Source: Archangium violaceum
GTDB lineage: Bacteria; Myxococcota; Myxococcia; Myxococcales; Myxococcaceae
Length of the DNA: 64,000 nt
Assembly (NCBI RefSeq): GCF_016859125.1
Contig: NZ_CP069338.1
Coordinates: 3,560,501 to 3,624,500, forward strand
Direction of reading: 5' to 3'
The notes beneath the pieces were generated by a model that did not search any database, had not been told where the DNA came from, and worked only from the letters and a program-made list of their open reading frames with translations. Shown piece by piece: positions 55,555-62,824 of the stretch. The stretch's first letter is position 1, and each line of letters begins with the position of its first letter. The position numbers and the translations under genes are program-made.

Positions 55555-56112
55555 ATGGGGCGTTACCAGGCGGTGGACCGTGACAGCGTCCTGGACGCGG
55601 CGGAGTCGATCGTTCGGACCAGGGGCATCGCGGCGCTGACGATTGATGCCGTGGCCAAGGCAGCGGGCATTTCGAAAGGTGGCGTGCAATCGAGCTTCGG
55701 CACCAAGGACCAGCTGATCGCGGCGATGTACGAGCGGTGGGGAACGGAGTTCTACGCCGAAATCTCGCGACTGGTCGGGGAGGATCCGTCGCCCATGGCG
55801 CGACTGCGCGCCTATATCGAGGTCACGTACCGCACCGACAAGGCCGAGGGGGACCGAGCGGCGGGCATGATGGCGGCCCTGCTCAATGCGCCCGAGTACC
55901 TGAAGCAATTCCACCAGTGGTATGCGTCGCAGTTGGACGGCATCGACGTGTCGACTCCGGAGGGGCGGCGCGCGCGGCTGGCCTTTCTCGCCAACGAAGG
56001 AATCTTCATGCTGCGCACCTTCGGCTTCATGAAGGTGAGCGAGCGGGAGTGGCGAGAGATATATGCCGACATCCGCGGCCTCCTCGATGACGCGGATGGG
56101 CGCAAGACGTGA
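55555..56112 (+). CDS. TetR/AcrR-family transcriptional repressor
   Basis: A 185-residue regulator. The N-terminal helix-turn-helix (about 10-55) reads VLDAAESIVRTRGIAALTID and AVAKAAGISKGGVQSSFGTK; the remainder is the helical ligand domain. The ATG at 55555 has a strong AAGGAGG. It faces the MFS efflux gene, with an inverted-repeat operator between them, so it most likely represses the pump and itself until a drug-like ligand binds. Confidence 0.9.
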   Translation: MGRYQAVDRDSVLDAAESIVRTRGIAALTIDAVAKAAGISKGGVQSSFGTKDQLIAAMYERWGTEFYAEISRLVGEDPSPMARLRAYIEVTYRTDKAEGDRAAGMMAALLNAPEYLKQFHQWYASQLDGIDVSTPEGRRARLAFLANEGIFMLRTFGFMKVSEREWREIYADIRGLLDDADGRKT

Positions 56113-56234
56113 CCAACGGGCTCCAGCGTCAGCGTCCTGCCATGGACGTGCGGCAGCGTCCGCTCCACCAGATGCACCGCATGAGGCCGGCGAGCACGGC
56201 CCCCCGTTCCCATACCAACAAGTAATAAATGACT

Positions 56235-56248
56235 GTGACGGGTGTCAC
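56235..56248. promoter_or_regulatory. Inverted repeat upstream of the lectin gene
   Basis: GTGAC GGGT GTCAC, arms of 5 bp, about 88 bp before the lectin ATG. It could be an operator; no regulator is linked. Confidence 0.3.
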
Positions 56249-56335
56249 GTTTCGCGGATGAAGCCCATCACATCCCGCGAGCCTCGCTCTCCGAACTGTC
56301 CACTCATTCCCGCAGCCCCAAAAGGAGAGGGAACC

Positions 56336-56737
56336 ATGAAGTGGATGCTGAGTGTGATGACGGCGGTGCTGGTGTTCGTGTCTGTCGGTGTTGCGCGTGC
56401 GGCGGATGCTCCTTCTTGTGACGCGAAGACCGCGCCCATCGCCAACCAGCAGGATGCCAACAATCGGTGCCCGGCGGTTTGTACGAGCGCCGGCTACGAG
56501 AAGTGGAACGGGCAGTGGACGAACACGCCGCCCTCCGGGGCCGGGCCCGTCTGCGACTGCTACCTGATGAAGGCCGCGGACGTGAAGACGACGCCCCTGG
56601 CCAACCAGCAGGATGCGGACAAGCGCTGCCCGACCGTGTGCGCCAACGCGAAGGCCACCTGGAACGGGCAGTGGACGAACACGCCGCCCGCTGGTGGCGG
56701 TACCGTCTGCGGTTGCCTCACGCCGGCCTGCGGCTGA
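56336..56737 (+). CDS. Secreted MVL-type mannan-binding lectin
   Basis: A 133-residue secreted protein. A signal peptide (MKWMLSVMTAVLVFVSVG, cut after ARAA) precedes two tandem repeats of about 50 residues, each with the MVL signature: IANQQDANNRCPAVC, WNGQWTNTPP and CDC; then LANQQDADKRCPTVC, WNGQWTNTPP and CGC. The cysteine pattern and NQQDA/WNGQW motifs are those of the Microcystis viridis lectin family, which binds mannose-rich glycans. It has two domains as in MVL. AAGGAGAGGG precedes the ATG. It may recognise prey or cell-surface glycans. The gene is upstream of a strong hairpin. Confidence 0.8.
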   Translation: MKWMLSVMTAVLVFVSVGVARAADAPSCDAKTAPIANQQDANNRCPAVCTSAGYEKWNGQWTNTPPSGAGPVCDCYLMKAADVKTTPLANQQDADKRCPTVCANAKATWNGQWTNTPPAGGGTVCGCLTPACG

Positions 56738-56763
56738 GCGCAAGCCCGCCTGACTGGCAATCA

Positions 56764-56804
56764 GGAGAGGCGCCCCTTCCCAGTCCTGGAGGGGGCCCCT
56801 CTCC
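56764..56804 (+). terminator. Strong hairpin between convergent lectin and GH43 genes
   Basis: GGAGAGGCGCCCC (56764-56776) pairs with GGGGGCCCCTCTCC (56791-56804) with one mismatch. Lacking a T run on the plus strand, it may still stop transcription from both sides. Confidence 0.5.
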
Positions 56805-57013
56805 GGGATAACCCGTCCCTCGTGTTCGGTGCGAAGACGGGACGTCCGGCGGCGGACGGCGATGGTCAACCGGGTGCTCGCGATGACCCGCCGTCCTGCC
56901 TCTTCGCATGGCGCGATCCCCTGCTGGGTATCAAGGTGAACGAGCCCCGCCTCCTGGAGACGGACCTGCGCCGCGAGCCCTGCCAGCCGAAGCAGCCGGA
57001 GCCTCGAGGGCCA

Positions 57014-58438
57014 TCAATCCAGATGGAACGTCGCGTCGGACCGGTCGAGGGCGGTGGAGAGCGTCTGGACGTAGAGCAGGTGGTCGTAGTGGCGGATGTA
57101 CCTGCCGGGGTAGTTGTACGACTCGAAGGACAAGCCACCGCTGTCCGCCAGACCCGCTCTCTGGTGGAAGGACGCGTCGTTCTTGAACGTGGTGGAGCCG
57201 TCGTTCTTCTCCACCCACAGCTCGAAGTTCTTGTGCCGCAGGTAATAGCCCGGGAAGTTCGCCGACTCGAACGAGACCGTGCCGGAGCCGGCGAGCCCTG
57301 GCACGAGCCTGAACTGCGAATCCCCCAGGTTGCTGACGTTCGTCTCGAGCTTCGCCCTGTACTCCCAGTGCCGGATGACGTAGCTCGGCAGGTTGTGGGA
57401 CTTGAACCGGAAGGGGGTGAGCCCTTCCGCGACCGGAATCCCGAAGTTGGGGGTTCCGTCCGCGTTCCAATAGAGCTTTTGCACGCGGGTATGACGGTTC
57501 GGGTCGTAGAGGGGATCTCCGACGATCGTCTTATAGTTCCGCGCATGGTGGACGAGGATGTCGCTCTGCCCGTCCTCGGCTACGACGAAGGAGTTGTGGC
57601 CAGGGCCGTACTGGCTCGTCTTCTCGTTGCTGGTGAAGACGGGATTCGGCGACTTCGTCCAGGATGCCGGATTGAGCAGATCGCTGTTCGCGGAGGCCGT
57701 CAGCAGTCCGATGCAATAGCGGTCATCGGTCTTGCTGGCGGAGTAGGCGACGAAAATCCTTCCGTTCCGCTTGATGACCGCTGGGCCCTCGTTGACCCAG
57801 AAGCCCTGGGTCTCCCAGGTGTACTCGGGCTTCGCGATGAGGACCGCGGGCAGGGTGATGGTGGTGGGACTGCTCATCTTCGCGATGTACAGGTTGCTCT
57901 CCGGGTCCTTCTGCGCCCAGAGCATGTACCGCTGTCCGTTGTGCTCGAAGGTGGTCGCATCGAGCGAGAACGAATCCACGTGTGTGTAGACGCGGCCTTT
58001 CTCGGTCCAGGTGCCGCTCAGGGGATTGGCGCTGGCGTTCTCGAGGGCATAGATGCGGATTCTCCAGATGTCGTTGGAGGCTCCCGCCGCGAAGTAGATG
58101 TACCACTTGCCATTGATGAAGTGGATCTCCGGCGCCCAGATGTGCGCGGCCATCTCGCCGGACGCATGCTTCCTCCAGATGACCGTTTCCGAAGCGGTCG
58201 CCAGGCCTTGGATCGTCTTCGCGCGCCGCAGGATGATCCGGTCGTACTCCGGAACGGACGCGGTGAAGTAGTAATAGCCGTCGGTGTGTTTGTAGATATG
58301 GGGATCGGCCCGTTGCTGAATCAGGGGGTTCGTGTACTGCGGGGCCGCGGCTCCGGCGGTACCCGCCGTCAGCAGCAAGACCAGGGATGCGACAAATAGA
58401 GCGGGGGCGAACTGCCTGGCGAAGGATGACGGGGTCAT
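57014..58438 (-). CDS. Secreted GH43 arabinosidase with AbfB (CBM42) domain
   Basis: A 474-residue secreted glycosidase. Signal peptide to about residue 31. GH43 five-blade propeller with the catalytic triad D45 (RADPHIY, base), D160 (SFSLDATTF, pKa modulator) and E217 (FWVNEGPAV, acid). C-terminal AbfB domain (about 335-474) with the repeated motifs SFESANFPGYYLRH and SFESYNYPGRYIRH and final DATFHLD; this domain binds arabinofuranose side chains. The predicted activity is removal of L-arabinofuranose from arabinan or arabinoxylan. The ATG at 58438 is 24 bp from the preceding paralogue's stop, so the two are one operon, and AraM/AraB lie nearby. It may use the LacI operator upstream of its partner. 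Confidence 0.9.
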   Translation of the reverse strand: MTPSSFARQFAPALFVASLVLLLTAGTAGAAAPQYTNPLIQQRADPHIYKHTDGYYYFTASVPEYDRIILRRAKTIQGLATASETVIWRKHASGEMAAHIWAPEIHFINGKWYIYFAAGASNDIWRIRIYALENASANPLSGTWTEKGRVYTHVDSFSLDATTFEHNGQRYMLWAQKDPESNLYIAKMSSPTTITLPAVLIAKPEYTWETQGFWVNEGPAVIKRNGRIFVAYSASKTDDRYCIGLLTASANSDLLNPASWTKSPNPVFTSNEKTSQYGPGHNSFVVAEDGQSDILVHHARNYKTIVGDPLYDPNRHTRVQKLYWNADGTPNFGIPVAEGLTPFRFKSHNLPSYVIRHWEYRAKLETNVSNLGDSQFRLVPGLAGSGTVSFESANFPGYYLRHKNFELWVEKNDGSTTFKNDASFHQRAGLADSGGLSFESYNYPGRYIRHYDHLLYVQTLSTALDRSDATFHLD

Positions 58439-58461
58439 GGGAATTCCTTCCTTTTGTCGGG

Positions 58462-59808
58462 TCAGGGGGAGACTTCCTTGAACGTCGCGTCCGCTATTTC
58501 GACCGAGGTGGAGATGGGATCCACCCGGAGCACGTAGTCGTAGTGTCGGATGTAGTAACCGGGCAGGTTGTATGACTCGTAGGAGTACCAGCTTGAGTTG
58601 GCCAGACCGGGAACGTCCCTGAAGGTGGCGTCCTGCTTGAACTGGCTCGTGCCGTCATTCTTCGCGAGGACGAGCAGGTAGTTGTCATGCCTCAGGAAGT
58701 AGCCGGGGAAGTTGACGGACTCGAACGAGATGGCGCCGCTGTCGGCCAGGCCGGGGACGATCCGGAACCGCGAGTCCTCGACCGGTGACACATTCGCGTC
58801 GAGGCGGGCCTGATAGTTGTAATGGCGGGCGAAGCGGGTCTGGAAGTTGAAGGACTGGAGACGCCTGATATCGCCGGGCTGCCCCGTTTCCTTCAGCACG
58901 GTGAGGTGCCGGACGAAGCCCGTGAGCGAGGGGAGCTCCTTCCTGGCCGACCAGGAGGCGAAGGTGTTGGTGGAGTCGCTGTAGTAGTACTTCCCGGCGG
59001 TGTACCCGTCGAAGAGGATCCGCCAAGTGCCATCGTCCAGCTGGTACAGGGCCGGGCCTTCCACCCAGTTTCCCCAGCCCGCCCAATCTCCGGTGCCTCG
59101 GAAGGTGTAGGGGCCGGTCAGGCTGGAGGACGTCGCGTACTCGATGTACTTGGTGGTCTCGTTCTTGGTGAACGCGTGGTAGGTGCTCCCCATCTTGACG
59201 ATGAAGGTGTCGATGTAATTGGGACTCAATCCCGCCAGCGGCACGGGCGCGGACCAGGCGGACAGGGAGCTGTTCTGCGCCTTGATGACATGGGGGGTGA
59301 AGTTGCTCGTGCCCGTCGTGCGCAGGGACACGATGATGTTGACGCTGCCATCGCTGTCCTTGAACCACTCCGGCGCCCAGGTGTTCTGCAGGTTCGCGAC
59401 GGGGAGCGTGACATTCCGGAGGAAGGTCCAGTTCACGCGGTCGGTGCTTCGGGCGAAGCCGATCGTGTTGCCTTCCCAGTTCGTGGTGTAGGTGACGTAG
59501 TACATCCCGTCGGTGTGCTTCAGGATGCTGGGATCCCGGATCAACCCCGACGGGGGGGTGTACGCGGGTCCCTTCATCAGCCCGTAATGGGTTCCGTTAT
59601 AGGACTGGTACACATACATGTTCGATTCACTGGAGCTCGTGAATGCGCTCATGGTGTACACGCTCGTGTTCGCGTTCGCCGGGGTTGGCCGGAGCGCGAA
59701 CAGTAGAAGAGCGGCCCACAAAACCGGAAGGAGGGCCAGAGGGGGGGCCCGGCATGTGAGCGCTAACATGCCGGGCCGGGAGTTGCTCACCACTTGCTTT
59801 CGACACAT
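58462..59808 (-). CDS. Secreted GH43-like glycosidase with AbfB (CBM42) domain
   Basis: A 448-residue paralogue of the adjacent GH43. Signal peptide about 45 residues (VLWAALLLFALRPTPANA). Catalytic positions: Asp in LIRDPSILKH, Asp in NYIDTFIVK and Glu in WVEGPALYQ. C-terminal AbfB domain with SFESVNFPGYFLRH and SYESYNLPGYYIRH. ATG 59808 has GAGGA 6 bp upstream; another ATG at 59769 is in frame. The LacI-type palindrome at 59748-59775 lies inside the first coding part of this gene, so a bound repressor could block elongation. First gene of the GH43 operon. The substrate is probably arabinan. Confidence 0.85.
   Translation of the reverse strand: MCRKQVVSNSRPGMLALTCRAPPLALLPVLWAALLLFALRPTPANANTSVYTMSAFTSSSESNMYVYQSYNGTHYGLMKGPAYTPPSGLIRDPSILKHTDGMYYVTYTTNWEGNTIGFARSTDRVNWTFLRNVTLPVANLQNTWAPEWFKDSDGSVNIIVSLRTTGTSNFTPHVIKAQNSSLSAWSAPVPLAGLSPNYIDTFIVKMGSTYHAFTKNETTKYIEYATSSSLTGPYTFRGTGDWAGWGNWVEGPALYQLDDGTWRILFDGYTAGKYYYSDSTNTFASWSARKELPSLTGFVRHLTVLKETGQPGDIRRLQSFNFQTRFARHYNYQARLDANVSPVEDSRFRIVPGLADSGAISFESVNFPGYFLRHDNYLLVLAKNDGTSQFKQDATFRDVPGLANSSWYSYESYNLPGYYIRHYDYVLRVDPISTSVEIADATFKEVSP
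59748..59775. promoter_or_regulatory. LacI-type operator inside the GH43 signal-peptide region
   Basis: A 28-bp near-perfect palindrome (two mismatched positions) centred on AGCGCT, with core TGTGAGCGCTAACA. The same core, as TGTGAGCGCTCACA, occurs at the araB promoter. It covers codons 12-20 of the GH43 gene as annotated. Confidence 0.65.
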
Positions 59809-59911
59809 GGGAGTTCCTCGGGGTTGGGGTGGCGGGACATCGAGGCGAACATCAGGGCGAACGCCTCGAATCGTGTCAGGGTGAATGGACTCCGCACCGA
59901 CGGTCAAGACG

Positions 59912-59930
59912 CTGAATCCAGATAATTCAG
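59912..59930. promoter_or_regulatory. Inverted repeat upstream of the GH43 operon and araM
   Basis: CTGAAT, 7 bases, ATTCAG. It lies in the divergent region between the GH43 operon and araM. Possible regulator site; no factor known. Confidence 0.3.
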
Positions 59931-60153
59931 GCAACGCGCCGCATCATCCATGCAACGCATTGCGGCATAGACTGTCAGGCGGTGAGTGCAGCTCCCGTGC
60001 TGCTTCCCGCGCCCGTTCTGAAGCCAACATTCAGGGCGGCGCCGGTTGCGGCCGAGCGATGTCTGCCTCAACCGCTTGCCTCGGTTCGACGCCCGCCCGG
60101 CGCTTCACCAAAGTGTATGGCGCGTCGCTTCCCGCCTTGGTTAGGTTGCGCGA

Positions 60154-61530
60154 ATGTCCACTTCATCTCTGCGAGAACTCCTCGAGCGCCTCGGTCCGGA
60201 CGGGGTGCTCGCCTGTACCTGTGGGAAGCAGCACCGCATCTCGGTGAAGCAGGTCCTCGTCGGCGAGGATGCACTGCGGGAGTCGGCCGGGCTCCTCCGA
60301 CGGGAGCGGGGGAGCGGTCCGGTGCTCTGGGTGCTGAGTGACGAGCACACGGAAGCCGCCGCGGCGGAGCGGTGGAAGACGGCCGTCAGCGCCAGCCGGA
60401 TTGCCGCGCGCATCCTTCCCGGGGAGCCGAGGCCGGTCCCGACACTGGCGCTGGTGAATGAGCTCTCCGCCGAGGTGCGGGCGCTCTCCCCGGAGCTCCT
60501 GGTCAGCGTGGGCAGCGGTGTCATCAGCGATCTGGTGAAGAAGGTGTCCCTGGACACCGGCATACCCAACTGGTGCGTCGTGACCGCGCCCTCGGTGGAT
60601 GCCTACAGCTCGGCGACCGCGGCGATCCGCATCGCGGGGTACCATCAGGCCGTCCCGGCCCGGCCTTCCGAGGTCATCGTGGGCGATCTGGAGGTGATTG
60701 GCCGGGCCCCCCGCCCGCTGTTCCTCGCGGGCCTGGGAGATCTGCTGGCCAAGTACCTGGCCCATCTCGACTGGAACCTCGCCCGGGTGGTGGCGCGCGA
60801 ATCCCTCTGCGACACCATCGCCGGCCTGGCCCTCGGGTCCGCCCGGGAGGCGCTCGCGGCCGCGCGCACCTGGCAGACCCATCCCCTCGCGGCGGTTCGC
60901 TCTCTCACCGAGGCGGCGCTCGTGTCGGGGTTCGCGATGCAGGCCCTGGGCAGCTCGCGGCCGGCGGCCTCGGCCGAGCACACCCTCGCGCATTTCTGGG
61001 AAATGGCGGGCGCCGTGGCCGAGGAGGAGCACGACCTGCACGGGCTGTTGGTCGGCGCCGCGTGCCGACTCGTCCTGCCCGGCTATGCCGATTGGTACCG
61101 CCGGCTGGCGGAGGCGGAGGTGGACCTGGAGGGGAGGCTCGTGGCGCTCGAGCGTGAGCCGTCATGGGACGAGCGGTTGGAGGCGAGGATGCGCCCCTTC
61201 CGGCAGAAGATCTCGGAGGAGATGAGGGGCCGGGTGCTCGACCGCGCGACGCTGGCCCAACGCCTGGGCGCGTTTGCCCGAGCCAGGGAGTCCATTCAGG
61301 GCATGGCCGAGCCCCTGCTGAAGGAGCTCTCCGACGCGATCGACCTGCTGGCCGGTGCTGGCTTTCCCTTCTCGCTCGACGAGCTGGGGATCGACGAGCA
61401 CTATCGGCTGCTGCCCGTGCGCAACGTCCGTCTGCTCCGGAATCGCTATACGACGTTCGATCTCGCGCACGAGCTGGGCCAGGAGGAGGCGCTCGTCGCC
61501 GCGATCTCTCGCGGCGTGCTGCCCGGGTGA
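60154..61530 (+). CDS. araM: AraM-like sn-glycerol-1-phosphate dehydrogenase
   Basis: A 458-residue enzyme of the iron-containing alcohol dehydrogenase-like group. Family marks: GSGVISDLVKKVS (NAD site), APSVDAYSSATAAI, GLGDLLAKYLAHLDW and AEHTLAHFWEM, with the metal-binding His/Asp residues in these motifs. In Bacillus, AraM lies in the arabinose operon and makes glycerol-1-phosphate from DHAP; its link to arabinose use is by gene association. Here it sits between two GH43 arabinosidases and a LacI/AraB pair, the same association. ATG 60154; no strong Shine-Dalgarno. It converges on the lacI-type gene, 7 bp apart. Confidence 0.8.
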   Translation: MSTSSLRELLERLGPDGVLACTCGKQHRISVKQVLVGEDALRESAGLLRRERGSGPVLWVLSDEHTEAAAAERWKTAVSASRIAARILPGEPRPVPTLALVNELSAEVRALSPELLVSVGSGVISDLVKKVSLDTGIPNWCVVTAPSVDAYSSATAAIRIAGYHQAVPARPSEVIVGDLEVIGRAPRPLFLAGLGDLLAKYLAHLDWNLARVVARESLCDTIAGLALGSAREALAAARTWQTHPLAAVRSLTEAALVSGFAMQALGSSRPAASAEHTLAHFWEMAGAVAEEEHDLHGLLVGAACRLVLPGYADWYRRLAEAEVDLEGRLVALEREPSWDERLEARMRPFRQKISEEMRGRVLDRATLAQRLGAFARARESIQGMAEPLLKELSDAIDLLAGAGFPFSLDELGIDEHYRLLPVRNVRLLRNRYTTFDLAHELGQEEALVAAISRGVLPG

Positions 61531-61537
61531 GGCGGCC

Positions 61538-62584
61538 TCAGCGCCTCTTCGCCGGGGAGGTGCTCTTGCGCAGGATGAGCTGCGTCGGGACCACGACGTG
61601 CTCCCTGGTCCGCGCGGAGCCCTCGAGCTGGCCGAGCAGGAGATGGATGCAGCGCCGCCCGACCTCGGCGAAGTCCTGGCGCACCGTGGTCAGCGGCGGC
61701 GTGAAGTACGCGGCTTCGGGGATGTCGTCGAACCCGACGATGCTGATCTGCCGTGGAATCTCACGGCCGGCCTCGTGGAGCTGGCACAAGAGCCCCAGGG
61801 CCATCTGATCATTGGCCACGAAGACGGCCGTCACGTCGGGCGTCTGGACCAACTGCCGTCCGAGCTCGTAGCCGGAGTGGGCGCTCCAGTCGCCGCGGAG
61901 CAGGGGAGGCGCCGGGGCGCCGGCCTTCTTCAGCGCCGCTCGCCAACCGGCGACCCGCTGCTCGGCCTCGATCCAATCCGCTGGCCCGGCGATGTGCCAG
62001 ACAGTCCGATGTCCCAGGTCGAGCAGGTGCTGCGTGGCGGCCATCGCGCCGCCGCGCTGGTCCACGGCGACCATCGGCACCGGGCTGTTGGCGCCGGCCT
62101 CGACCGTGACCACGGGAACGCCGGGTGGCAGGTGCCGCAGTGCCTCCACCGCCGTCTTTTGTGGCGCGATGACCACGACACCATCCACGCCCTGGTTGCG
62201 CAGGCGCAGCACCGCGTCGAGCACCGAGGCCCGGTTCAGCGACCGCAGGCTGGTGATGCTGATCGCGTAACCCGCCTCGTGCGCGGCCTCCTCGATGCCA
62301 ATCAGGGTCGACGCGGGCCCGTAGAGCGCGGTGTCGAAGCTGACGACCCCGATGACCATCGTCCGCCCCGTGACCAGCGCCTGCGCCACCGTGTTCGGCC
62401 GGTAGTTGAGCTGCCGGATGGCGTCGAGCACGCGCTGGCGGGTGTCGCCTTTCACATGCGGGCTGTCATGCAGCACGCGGGAAACTGTTTGATGGGAGAC
62501 ACGAGCCAGCTTGGCGACGTCCGCCATCACGGGCGGGCGGCTCTTGCGATCTGGGGTTCTGCGTCCCGTCTGGGGTCCACTCAT
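61538..62584 (-). CDS. LacI-family transcriptional repressor
   Basis: A 348-residue repressor. The N-terminal LacI helix-turn-helix is at about 20-45 (VMADVAKLARVSHQTVSRVL) with the hinge helix NYRPNTVAQALVTGRT near 58-73, followed by a periplasmic-binding-protein-like sugar-binding core. It is divergent from araB; the operator at 62738 lies between them. The likely effector is L-arabinose or an arabinan fragment, and the likely regulon is araB plus the GH43 operon, judged from the matching operators. Non-canonical for AraC-type arabinose control, though LacI-type arabinose repressors are known in other phyla. Confidence 0.88.
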   Translation of the reverse strand: MSGPQTGRRTPDRKSRPPVMADVAKLARVSHQTVSRVLHDSPHVKGDTRQRVLDAIRQLNYRPNTVAQALVTGRTMVIGVVSFDTALYGPASTLIGIEEAAHEAGYAISITSLRSLNRASVLDAVLRLRNQGVDGVVVIAPQKTAVEALRHLPPGVPVVTVEAGANSPVPMVAVDQRGGAMAATQHLLDLGHRTVWHIAGPADWIEAEQRVAGWRAALKKAGAPAPPLLRGDWSAHSGYELGRQLVQTPDVTAVFVANDQMALGLLCQLHEAGREIPRQISIVGFDDIPEAAYFTPPLTTVRQDFAEVGRRCIHLLLGQLEGSARTREHVVVPTQLILRKSTSPAKRR

Positions 62585-62681
62585 TTTGACAGCCTATCCT
62601 CATTGCCCTCCGCTCATGGATGCAGACATGATGCCTGTCCAGGTGGGCCGGGATGTTTGTGCGACGCGTCATGCGTTGCGC

Positions 62682-62696
62682 ATCGCATCATGCGAT
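62682..62696. promoter_or_regulatory. Perfect palindrome upstream of araB
   Basis: ATCGCAT C ATGCGAT: 7-bp arms and one central base. It may be a second operator or a site for another factor. Confidence 0.4.
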
Positions 62697-62710
62697 ACAA
62701 ACGTCACGAA

Positions 62711-62724
62711 TGTAAGCGCTTCGC
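62711..62724. promoter_or_regulatory. Weak LacI-type half operator
   Basis: TGTAAGCGCTTCGC shares the AGCGCT centre and left arm with the main operator 27 bp away. A second binding site would allow cooperative repression. Confidence 0.4.
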
Positions 62725-62753
62725 TTGACGCCCCGCATGTGAGCGCTCACAAT
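62725..62753 (+). promoter_or_regulatory. araB promoter with overlapping LacI operator
   Basis: TTGACG (62725-62730) and CACAAT (62748-62753), 17 bp apart, form a sigma-70-like promoter. The perfect operator TGTGAGCGCTCACA (62738-62751) overlaps the spacer and the -10 element, the same arrangement as in lac. Repression by the divergent LacI-type protein is expected. Confidence 0.65.
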
Positions 62754-62824
62754 TCGCCGCCATTCCCGGGTTCGCTCGAGCCCGCTGCTCCCCCTCAATT
62801 CGGTTCACCTGGAGGTCCCTCCCC

